From Glandiceps talaboti (taxonomy: Eukaryota; Hemichordata; Enteropneusta; Spengelidae): DNA of 64,000 nt. The translations under genes and the position numbers were made by a program. The notes under the pieces were generated by a model that worked only from the letters and a program-made list of their open reading frames with translations, ran no database searches and was not told the DNA's origin. Shown piece by piece: positions 47,601-56,134 of the stretch (positions are counted from its first letter, which is position 1; each line of letters opens with the position of its first letter). Location: NCBI RefSeq assembly GCF_964340395.1, contig NC_135554.1, forward strand, positions 27,215,592 to 27,279,591, in the 5' to 3' direction.

Positions 47601-48859
47601 CGTGTTGTGATCGACTGTCAGCGGTAATTGAATGCATGCTGTTTACATCATTTTATGATGTGTTTTCGACTTACAATCAGTATTCTGATGTCGTATTGCT
47701 CTCTATTTGTACGTTATTTTACAACATGAATGTGCAATGAACTATAGTGAGACAATATTTATACATGTATATATTATATAAATTTATTTTTTAGTATATT
47801 TGACAAGGAAGCCATGCAGTGATTGAATTGAATCGGAATGTTACCAAAATTGTGCTTAATTTACCAGAAGTAATAACGGAACACATGATACGGCGATGCT
47901 ACAAATAGCGTTCACAGTCGTACTCGTGTTGATTAATTCTTTAGTTGTATGACGACGTACAGTGAAAAAACACTACTTAGTACATTCAAGACAATGAAAT
48001 TGAGCTACTGGAGTGGCTGTCGCTTCAAACTTTTACTGAAATTCAAAATAATTTGGTAATCAATGTGTGGTATTCGTTGCGAGAGCAATCCCAAAACCCT
48101 GTGCAGCGTTCAAGATGGCGAAACACAAATGTTGCCTATACCCATGAAACTTTGTCCTGTGAATATATGATACACTCTAAAAGATGACTTGTCTTATTAT
48201 ACATGTATTAGATACCATACTCATATAACCAAGTAATTCATACCCATGGCTGTTGTAATGACTGTGTCAAATGTACACATGTAATTGTCACACATGTAAA
48301 TTCATTATATTTTTATAAACATGTCAGTAACATGTATGATTATGTAACAGATTTTCATATCAATAATTTTTATCTTTTAATTTTGATTTACTGTAAATTT
48401 TATTTTATTTTACGGTCTTCATTTTTATTTGAGCTTTGTAAATAGTAATTCCTCCAGGAATTATTACCAGTTCAAATAAATTATAAACTTGTGAGCTAAT
48501 ATTCTAATCAAGGATGACCATAATACAAAATAATGGCGTTATCAGTTATTTACAAATATGTTTTGAATATTCGTAAACACCTAATTATAACGATATTATT
48601 TTGTATTATGACCATCCTTGAATAGAAATTGAATATTTGTTCACAAGTGACTGTAACACCGGTAACAACTAAGTTGCTAGTTGGTTGATGATGTGGCTCG
48701 GAAAACATTCATGCTAGTAGTAAATCACACGTTCATGTTGTTATCTTGTTTCTTGACGAAAAAGTTATAGTTTAACTATAGCATACACTGTATGTTTTGT
48801 GCCTTAATTTATTCTAAAAGTGACAAAAATGTGTAAATTTCCTACCCGGTATTCAGCAT
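41605..48859 (-). CDS. HSDL2: HSDL2, hydroxysteroid dehydrogenase-like protein 2, 8 exons
   Basis: Exons in transcript order: 48846-48859, 46920-47083, 45952-46165, 44791-44894, 43788-43889, 42889-43086, 42021-42197, 41605-41849. They join in frame to 405 residues, close to the roughly 420 of vertebrate HSDL2. The SDR domain shows TGASRGIG (15-22), NNAS, ILNISPP (Ser151) and YTMAK (Tyr167/Lys171). A linker (about 275-300) leads to an SCP2 sterol-carrier domain with FQFNLKG, GKYYLDLKNG, FAGNLKPATAFMMGKLKIKG and a C-terminal SKL, the canonical peroxisomal import signal. From family knowledge it is a peroxisomal/mitochondrial oxidoreductase linked to lipid metabolism; the physiological substrate is not settled. 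It is the upstream member of a tandem pair. Intron 1 holds an 840-bp inverted-repeat element. Confidence 0.93.
44037..44139. mobile_element. Short snap-back element, family T
   Basis: Inverted ends TAGACTGTAAGATACG and CATACCTTACAGACTA with CACCCTCACC/TGTGAGGGC inner pairing. It is flanked by an exact 9-bp direct repeat TATTGGATG (44028-44036 and 44140-44148). The octamer ATTGGATG also precedes the 63.5-kb copy, so it may partly belong to the element rather than be a pure target duplication. It is intronic in HSDL2. Confidence 0.6.
45184..45215. repeat. Perfect 32-bp palindrome
   Basis: ATCATAGACCCTACA and its exact complement separated by TG. It lies in an HSDL2 intron. It may be a remnant of a small inverted-repeat element; no function can be assigned. 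Confidence 0.7.
45688..45765. repeat. Imperfect hairpin
   Basis: GTTGCCCCAGACTCTC pairs with GAGAGTCTGGGTAAC, and CGTCTGGG with CCCAGACG, giving two alternative nested stems. It is intronic in HSDL2. Confidence 0.5.
46361..46501. mobile_element. CACTG-ended MITE, 141 bp
   Basis: Arms of about 35 bp: CACTGCATGAAAGGGTGGCA with TTTCTGGTTC, and their complement ending GCAGTG. TTT flanks both ends (46358-46360 and 46502-46504), the same 3-bp target seen at 41244-41490. It is intronic in HSDL2. Confidence 0.65.
47270..47284 (+). promoter_or_regulatory. CTCF-consensus match
   Basis: CCACTAGAGGGCGCT matches the bilaterian CTCF core consensus at every position that I recall. It stands in HSDL2 intron 1, 17 bp from the end of an inverted-repeat element. 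Occupancy cannot be judged from sequence. Confidence 0.4.
47301..48140. mobile_element. Non-autonomous DNA transposon, 840 bp, in HSDL2 intron 1
   Basis: Inverted termini of about 74 bp (47301-47374 and 48067-48140) starting TATAGGCAACAT and containing GCCATCTTGAACG and GGGATTGCTCTCGCAA. They carry only a handful of mismatches. The interior has no transposase frame. The outermost TATA is palindromic, so a TA or TATA target duplication cannot be told from the TIR. The family is unassigned. Confidence 0.75.
48487..48648. mobile_element. 162-bp hairpin element near the HSDL2 promoter
   Basis: ACTTGTGA...ATTCTAATCAAGGATG...ACCATAATACAAAATAAT pairs with the complementary right arm ending TCACAAGT. 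It lies about 200 bp downstream of HSDL2 exon 1, inside intron 1. Confidence 0.6.
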
Positions 48860-49669
48860 GATTTCGTCTGCAAACACACAACTCGGTCAGGGAGGTGCGT
48901 GGGTTATTTGTGTCCTCCACTTCGTGAAAGGTCAAAGTTAAAAATTAGCATACTGTGTACGATGTAGTCAGCTGATCTTGAGATCACGAAAGTCGCTTTA
49001 TATATTCCAACAGTCTTTAATATTTCAACTGGATATGGTTACTTGTTCACGGTTAGTGCATTCTTTACATATGTGTTTGCCTAATGATGCATAGTTACCT
49101 TCCGATTGCCGCATTGAGTTCATTTTAAGTTCAGTACTAGGTGGTGTCCTTGTTACTCAGGTCTTATCGACGGTCGTTTCAAACTCCAAAGTCTACAGGG
49201 CATGCAGTACATCATCTACAATTATGGCCGTCGACCCAGGTCAACTAATTTGTAATTTTGTGTCCAAATGTCTTCTGATACAGTTGAAAGGTTATCATTT
49301 GATTACAGTTGCTTGGGGGTGTATTTCAATCAGAATGTTTAATGACATAACTCCCAGGGACCTAAATAACTTAATAAGTGCTCTGTCCAAATTTTTGCAG
49401 TCGGTACCTTTTTATTTCCCCCTGATAGGCAACATGTAATGGACACACTTTTTGAAATTTTGATCCATAGCTTTGAAGTTTAGTTTTTAGTTTGGAAATG
49501 TTTAAGAGCAAAGAGAAGGACACAGTGAGTTGATTAAATTTCATAACATAGTTAGAGCATGAAAGTATCCATGGTTATAACATAAGCATGGTGGTACAAG
49601 GAGACTCCCCTAGTAATACCTCCATGGTTATAACATAGATCACTGAGCATGGAGGTATTTTGGGGTAAT

Positions 49670-50040
49670 TAGATATTATTCCCAAACATTTTTCTTCATT
49701 CAGCCAAGTAAAATATGAATGACCTAAGGCACCCTTGTCACTATGAGTCGCTAGACAAGTAGTGACAACCCGTTAGGGCCGTAGGTCATAAGTATTTTCT
49801 GGCTGAATGAAGAAAAATATTGGGATATGATATCATTATACAATCGCCAGTAATAAAAAAAAATTAGGGAAAGTAATGGCAATTTTAATTAAGCATTTTG
49901 GCTCATATTTCGAACACAGCAGAATCAGTGATGTAGACACACGTTGTCGTGACATAGACTACATTGTTATGATGTAGAATGACCAGAGTATGTATTCCAT
50001 ATTTTTTTGTTGAACCTGACTCATGCATGCTAATACATGT
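49670..50040 (+). repeat. Dispersed repeat family D, reference copy
   Basis: It opens with a hairpin of about 145 bp: CCCAAACATTTTTCTTCATT with CAGCCAAGTAAAATATGAAT, against ATTTTCTGGCTGAATGAAG and AAAAATATTGGG, around a TTGTCACTA/TAGTGACAA stem. About 220 bp of shared body follows (GGAAAGTAATGGCAATTTTA, AACACAGCAGAATCAGTGAT, CCAGAGTATGTATTCCATAT). At least six full or partial copies occur in this window. There are no frames; it is likely a non-autonomous element of unassigned class. Confidence 0.7.
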
Positions 50041-50639
50041 ATCTAATACCTAATATCTCCCTGGATAGTGGTAGAAGTCATCTATATGTACATTAGGTAC
50101 CTCCATACTTCATAGTCATCATTAATAGTGTTAACATCAAACACAATAATGTTTTAGATTTCACTTCAATTTAAATGTATCAAAGCTGTACTTACTGCAA
50201 CTGGACGACCGTATTGTTGAAACTGTTTTGTTACATATAAAATGTAGTGACCAACTTCTCATTATTGTACACCATGAGATATATTGAATCATTTTATGAG
50301 TAGTACCATATACATGTAGAACTGAAATGACGATGGATTCAAAGATTTATATAATTATATATATATTTTTTTAAGTGTTTTATTTCGAGAGAGACAAATT
50401 ACAACAACACAAATGCAAAAATAACACATGGCACCATTGAGAGCATCTAAAATAAGTTGAAAAAAAAATAAGGATTCAAAGATTTACATGTAAATCCATC
50501 ACAGTCACGATACACTATGTATGGATAACATAAGATAAAATCAACCATTATAATTAACAGGTACAATGTCTTTTCATTTATTAGTAATAGTAAAACTGAC
50601 CGTATCATTGATTGCTTAAAAAAATGTCCCAGTTTTATT

Positions 50640-50920
50640 TATTTTTTTATTTATTTATTTATTCAGCTTTGACATAAAGTCAGGAATGAGTCACACAGGT
50701 GACTCACACCTATAGAAAGCGACCCTCCTCAATGTTCAGTGTTAATGCAGGAGGAAACCGGAGTACCCGGGGAAAACCTGCGTTGTTCGGTAGAGTCAAA
50801 CTGAACAACACTCTTCTTACTTACAGCGTCGTAAATTTAATCGAACCCTGAATGGGGTTCGAACCCCGACCGCAGTGATAAGAGGCAAGTGGTTTAACCA
50901 CTCGGCCACCGACAACCCTA
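50640..50920 (-). mobile_element. tRNA-derived SINE with V-domain-like core
   Basis: On the minus strand a tRNA-like head has an A box (GGTGGCCGAGTGGTTA) and a B box (GGTTCGAACCC), followed by a central GTTTTCCCCGGGTACTCCGG...TTTCCTCC block. That block closely resembles the conserved core of V-SINEs known from fish and bivalves. The element ends in an AATAAATAAATAAA tail. The head looks Leu/Ser-like but cannot form a full acceptor stem, so it is not a working tRNA gene. Confidence 0.75.
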
Positions 50921-51068
50921 GAGTACCAGTTGCAGCCAGTACAGAGTTATAGTGATTGATTGACAGATAGTATGTAAGAAAAATACAAAATCTAATTCAG
51001 TACCACAAGATGAAGTTCTTATTAACTTTTGCCTCTTTCTCCTTTAGGTGTTCTTCAAGTTACAACTA

Positions 51069-51074
51069 ATGTGA
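51069..51074 (+). promoter_or_regulatory. Start-stop upstream ORF before the kelch gene
   Basis: ATGTGA followed by G and then the main ATG at 51076. It lies downstream of the acceptor at 51046-51047, so it is in the mature 5' UTR. A one-codon uORF one base from the main start may lower or tune initiation. Confidence 0.5.
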
Positions 51075-51075
51075 G

Positions 51076-52857
51076 ATGGCTGAAGCAGTGGCAAGTTCTG
51101 ACAATATGGATGATAATGACTCAATGGATGCATCTGATTCTATCTTCAATTTCAAAGACACAAGTCAACCAACCTTTGTACTGAGAGGTCTCAATCAGTT
51201 GAGACTGGAGAACAAGTTCACTGATGTTGTCCTGTGTGTTGGAACTGAAGAAATAACTTGTCACAGAGCAATGTTGGCATTATGCAGTAACTATTTCAAT
51301 GCTATGTTTTCACATGATATGAAGGAAAGGCATGTGGAGAAAATAATGTTGAATGGTGTTCAATCTGGAGTTCTCAGTACTGTAGTGGAGTTTTTGTACA
51401 CAGGGTGTATTAACATCACAGAGCAAAATGCCCAGTCCATTCTGGAAGCAGCTAGTCTTTTTCAGATATCATCTCTAGAAGCTGCATGTTCTGTGTTCAT
51501 GAGAGAACATATGGAGCCATCAAACTGCCTTGGTATCTTGCAATTTTCTTATTTGCATAATTTAACTGAGCTGTACAAGAAAGCTGACATGTTCAGTGTT
51601 GCTCACTTTTCAGAAGTCTGCAAATGTGATGAATTTCTACAACTCCCGGAAGAACTTCTTCTCAAGTACTTATCGAAGGAGTTATTTCTTGACAGTGAGG
51701 AAATTGTCTATGAAGCATCCTTAAAGTGGGTCAAACATGATCTAGAAAAACGACAAAGTTCACTCTCAGCCATCTTGAAGACGTTGAGATTGCCATTTCT
51801 ATCACCTGACAGTCTCTCCAGAGTAGCAAATGATCCAGTTGTTCCAGAGAACATAGATGTTGAGCAGTTTGTTGAAGAAGCACAGAAGTATCAAAATATG
51901 TCTTTTAAAGAGTTGCAAGAATTGAAGTTTGCACACTGTCAGCCAAGAAACTACAAAGAGGTGGTGATTATTCTTGGTGCAGTGTCATCTGATGATGTTG
52001 AAATTCAACACAAAACTATCATGTATGATCCTGACAACAGAGTTAGCACACAGCTTGAACCGCCACCATTTCAGAAATATGAAAAGATTCAGACCGCGGC
52101 ACCATTAGGCAGTAATGTTATGGTTCGAACAAACCTTGGTAATGCCTGGCTGTACTTACCACATGATGATGTGTGGACAACCGTTGCCAGCCCCTCACAG
52201 CCAAGATGGCATGGAAAACTGGTAGCCTGCAACAACCATGTGTATTTAGTAGGTGGTTATGGATTAAATCGCACTGTCCTGGAAAAGGTAGAGAAATACA
52301 ATCCTGACACAAACACCTGGAATGTTGTGACGACTCTCCCAACGCCAGTTGTCAATTGGTATTCAGTTGTCTCATGCATTGGTCAGATTTTCGTCTTCGG
52401 GGGTGGGAGTTCATCATGTGATGATATACCTGATATCCAGTGTTTTAACCCCATTACTCAAGAATGGAGTCTTAGAGGTCAGATGAGAGTACGTACTCAG
52501 CGAATAGGTACCGAAGCACTCAACAGATGTATATACACCATTGGTAACATGCCCTACTACAACCACATTGAGTTGTTTGATGTTGAGAAAAATGTATGGA
52601 GAACTGTGAAGAACTTGAATGAAAGTCGGCATGATTTCTGTACAGCTGTGTGCAATGGGAAATTGTATATCTTTGGAGGGGAGAAAGAGGGGCACTTTGG
52701 TAAGAAGTGTGTTCTGAATTCAGTAGAGTGCTATGTTCCTGAAGATGATCAATGGACCATCATTGACAGCCATGAGGCAATAATCAACCAACATGCTGTC
52801 ACCATCCTACATCCACATTTCCCACCTAGTCATTTTACAGGTCCTAAACAACATTAG
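51076..52857 (+). CDS. BTB-BACK-kelch (KLHL-family) protein, single coding exon
   Basis: 593 residues. BTB domain at about 35-145 (ENKFTDVVLCVG, CHRAMLALCSNYFNAMF, VVEFLYTG), then a 3-box/BACK at about 150-265 (CLGILQFSYLHNLTELYKKA, SEEIVYEASLKWVKHD, LLKTLRLPFL-type motif), then about five kelch blades at 300-580. The clear blades are HVYLVGGYG, QIFVFGGGSSS and KLYIFGGE, with the spaced W residues. From family knowledge it is a substrate adaptor of CUL3 ubiquitin ligases: BTB plus 3-box bind CUL3 and the propeller binds the client. I cannot assign a specific KLHL orthologue. A non-coding 5' exon is implied by an acceptor at 51047. The last residues (SHFTGPKQH) and the stop are encoded by the first unit of the following 72-bp array, so the C-terminal end is array-derived or seeded the array. 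Confidence 0.93.
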   Translation: MAEAVASSDNMDDNDSMDASDSIFNFKDTSQPTFVLRGLNQLRLENKFTDVVLCVGTEEITCHRAMLALCSNYFNAMFSHDMKERHVEKIMLNGVQSGVLSTVVEFLYTGCINITEQNAQSILEAASLFQISSLEAACSVFMREHMEPSNCLGILQFSYLHNLTELYKKADMFSVAHFSEVCKCDEFLQLPEELLLKYLSKELFLDSEEIVYEASLKWVKHDLEKRQSSLSAILKTLRLPFLSPDSLSRVANDPVVPENIDVEQFVEEAQKYQNMSFKELQELKFAHCQPRNYKEVVIILGAVSSDDVEIQHKTIMYDPDNRVSTQLEPPPFQKYEKIQTAAPLGSNVMVRTNLGNAWLYLPHDDVWTTVASPSQPRWHGKLVACNNHVYLVGGYGLNRTVLEKVEKYNPDTNTWNVVTTLPTPVVNWYSVVSCIGQIFVFGGGSSSCDDIPDIQCFNPITQEWSLRGQMRVRTQRIGTEALNRCIYTIGNMPYYNHIELFDVEKNVWRTVKNLNESRHDFCTAVCNGKLYIFGGEKEGHFGKKCVLNSVECYVPEDDQWTIIDSHEAIINQHAVTILHPHFPPSHFTGPKQH

Positions 52858-53625
52858 TCACTCTCAGTGTCAAGTGGTGTGTGTTGTTATGTCAGGCCAT
52901 GTCATTTTACAGGTCCTAAGCAACATTAGTCACTCTCAGTGTCAAGTGGTGTGTGTTGTTATGTCAGGCCATGTCATTTTACAGGTCCTAAGCAACATTA
53001 GTCACTCTCAGTGTCAAGTGGTGTGTGTTGTTATGTCAGGCCATGTCATTTTACAGGTCCTAAGCAACATTAGTCACTCTCAGTGTCAAGTGGTGTGTGT
53101 TGTTATGTCAGGCCATGTCATTTTACAGGTCCTAAGCAACATTAGTCACTCTCAGTGTCAAGTGGTGTGTGTTTAAGGCCATGTCATTTTACAGGTCCTA
53201 AGCAACATTAGTCACTCTCAGTGTCAAGTGGAGTGTGTTGTTATGTCAGGCCATGTCATTTTACAGGTCCTAAGCAACATTAGTCACTCTCAGTGTCAAG
53301 TGGTGTGTGTTGTTATGTCAGGCCATGTCATTTTACAGGTCCTAAGCAACATTAGTCACTCTCAGTGTCAAGTGGTGTGTGTTGTTATGTCAGGCCATGT
53401 CATTTTACAGGTCCTAAGCAACATTAGTCACTCTCAGTGTCAAGTGGTGTGTGTTTAAGGCCATGTCATTTTACAGGTCCTAAGCAACATTAGTCACTGT
53501 CAGTGTCAAGTGGAGTGTGTTTAAGGCCATGTCATTTTACAGGTCCTAAGCAACATTAGTCACTGTCAGTGTCAAGTGGAGTGTGTTGTTATGTCAGGCC
53601 ATGTCATTTTACAGGTCCAAAACAA
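52828..53625 (+). repeat. 72-bp minisatellite at the 3' end of the kelch gene, about 11-12 copies
   Basis: Units contain CATTTTACAGGTCCTAAGCA, ACATTAGTCACTCTCAGTGT and CAAGTGGTGTGTGTTG. Some are 66 bp because GTTATGTCA is replaced by TAA. Both lengths are multiples of three, so long open frames run through it, but they start from the UTR side and are not supported as coding. The kelch stop codon TAG (52855-52857) lies in unit one. Confidence 0.94.
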
Positions 53626-56134
53626 CACTAGTCACTGTCAAGTGATGTGAATATTTTGCCATTTCACAGGCCTATCACACTCATCATTGGTCAATTAAGT
53701 GGCACTCCTGGTAACATGGTTTATGTTACATCATTTTTCAGAGCATGACAACACTAGTCATGTTGGGTTCAGAGCAATGTCATATCATTTTATAGGGTGA
53801 CTCCCATATGATCCCCTTACCTAAAAATTGATAGGACAGACATTGATTGTTTGCAGATAAAACACAAAACAGACATTTATTAGGATTAGGTCTTGTGTGG
53901 TACTGATCAGCAATTAATAAAGAAGTGAAATGGGGGGGGGGGGGGGGGCATATTAAAGTCTCAATCAACAGAATTGAAATGGGGGGGGGGCATATTAAAG
54001 TCTTGATTTACAACTTGATGTTGATAATGTTGAAGTAGTTTGTAGATGAGGGGAAGAGAGAAGAGGGAAATTATCATAGATATAGATATAGATTTTAACA
54101 ACAGCCATACTTACTGTATTATAATTATCTAGGGTGTTGTCGATGCTAGTTGGCATCAAATGAGGGCAACCATCACTCAATGGTTGCTGATCACTACCTA
54201 TTTGCATGTCACAAACATATTTCTTGTCCCTCCCCTTTCTGTATTTCATCATTGTCACAGACATTTAACACCTACACAAAATAATGAATTCTAAAAATAT
54301 ATATATAAAGCCATTGTACATTTTGTAAATCGATACATTGTATTTACTTTCACTTCACTTTCCGTGCCAATGACAAATATTTCACTTGTCATATTTTGAT
54401 ATTGTTTTGTGGATTATTATGTTTTTATCTGGTGTATTCACAAAGTTTGCCAATGTATTTACATTCATAGGATTGCAAATGTATTTACATTCATAGGATT
54501 GCCACTATTTCATATGTCAACATTTTGGATAATTTTGTAACTTTTTATACCAGATAATTGTTTATAAAGGGCGAATCAAGTGAAGCTGTTTGTACAGATT
54601 TTTAATTTGTAGGTTTTTACTGATGGATAATTATTCATAGTGGATTATTCTTTTTACTTTACAGAATTTGATAGACATGTCCAAACTGTCACCATTTAAT
54701 GCCTGCCAATACATGTATATATGTAGGATTTGTTATTACATACTATTGTCATACTAAAACTACTGGTATGATGGAAATTTTAATAAACATGTGCTTTAGT
54801 TTGAAAAAAACAATTGGTACCAGTTGAAATTTCAGCACATTGAGTATTTTACATTAATTAATACATTGTAATTTAAATCTAATGACAGATTATTAGTTAA
54901 AACCTCCACAGCAAATAATGACAATGCTACCATGTCACACAAAGGAATAAAGATATGTACAAAATAATGATTGACAATTTGTATTTTAGCTTCAGGATTT
55001 TTTATGATGATTTTAAATGACCATAGTAGCAACAAACGTGTCAGATTATTTTAGATGTAATCCTGGATAGAAAGGCTTTTGAACTCACATAGATTTTACA
55101 AATCTATATATACTACTAAATGTATTTAGTATAAATATTAAAAAACACATTTACAGTAAGTGACCTTTTGATGACCTAGTAATGTTTTATGAACCATTAG
55201 CAAGTCAAATTGTGGACTTGTAAGAAGGGATTTTTAACTGTTTTCTGACTCTTTCAAGTTTATGATGAAGATAGGTTATATCATAGACCCTGACGTAAAG
55301 AACTGTAGTGTTGGATGTTTACATAAATCTAACAGGCTTCAATTCACTCCATGGTTAAATGATATGTGCCTAATTGCAGTGCATTTTTATATCATAACTC
55401 CATCACTTCATTTTATCAGTAAACAAAATCACACATACATGATAGACATGTATGCTTATACCACAGGGTAAAGGACAAATATTCAATTTTGTACTCGTGA
55501 TTTTCCGGATTTCTAATATTATTATCTGTATATTTCAGCGAGTACAAAATTGATTATTTGTCCTTTACCCTGTGCTTATGCAGGGTAACAATATCTTAAA
55601 ATTCAGTAAATGTATAACTCACTATTTCATTATTCTATCAACACTATCAAATTTCAATAAAATAAGTCCATGTGTTATATTGCCTGGTCTCAATATTCAT
55701 ATTTTTTATGAACTTAATAACTTCTTTGTACTGTTGAGACTGTATTTTAATAACGCTTGACTGAAATGCAAGAGATTAAATAAAATAAATTAATAAATTA
55801 ATAAAGTAAATTGCAGATTAAATGTCTTGTCTTGTGTTTGTGTGTCAGTTATGGAGACAGAGTATAGCATACACATCATACCCTTTATAGTCAGTAAAGG
55901 TGGACTAAATAAATCAACAAACATAGACATACTGTTTCACTGTTGTTGTTTTATTAGAGCTTATCTTCTGTTTGTTAAATTTTAATACATTCAATTTTCT
56001 GCATTAATTCAAAAGATGATTTAAAAAGCATTGATTTAAAAAGATGCATAGAGAGACTGAAAGCTTTGAGTTCTGTTGACGACTGACAACACCATGTTAG
56101 CTCAACAACTTCAACAAATATACTGAGGGTCTCT
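53626..56134. other. Intergenic, short repeats
   Basis: Holds two G-runs (about 53932-53948 and 53980-53990), each followed by GCATATTAAAGTCT. It also holds a 25-bp direct duplicate at about 54450-54510 (TGTATTTACATTCATAGGAT) and a candidate AATAAA at 54782 for a long kelch 3' UTR. No other gene was seen. Confidence 0.45.
55462..55574. mobile_element. 113-bp hairpin element
   Basis: CACAGGGTAAAGGACAAAT...TTTTGTACTCG at the left pairs with CGAGTACAAAATTGATTATT...CCTTTACCCTGTG at the right, nearly perfectly over about 36 bp. No frame is present. Confidence 0.65.

Larger units (their letters stand above)
48860..51047. other. Divergent intergenic region HSDL2 / kelch gene
   Basis: Head-to-head spacer between HSDL2 exon 1 and the kelch coding exon. 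A pyrimidine-rich acceptor ends at 51047, so the kelch gene has at least one 5' non-coding exon in this interval, perhaps near HSDL2. That arrangement would make a shared promoter region around 48.9-49.3 kb possible. The interval also holds a family D repeat and a SINE. No CpG-rich block is evident. Confidence 0.4.

Noticed and set aside
49224-49439. ATG frame beginning MAVDPGQL upstream of the kelch gene
   Set aside because: No recognisable homology, and no supported join to the kelch exon. Possibly part of a 5' exon but not supported as coding.
50845-50920. tRNA gene
   Set aside because: A and B boxes are present but there is no matching acceptor stem, and the sequence continues into a SINE core and A-rich tail.
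53228-53458. Open frame downstream of the kelch gene
   Set aside because: It follows from repeat units whose length is divisible by three; the kelch frame is already closed by TAG at 52855.
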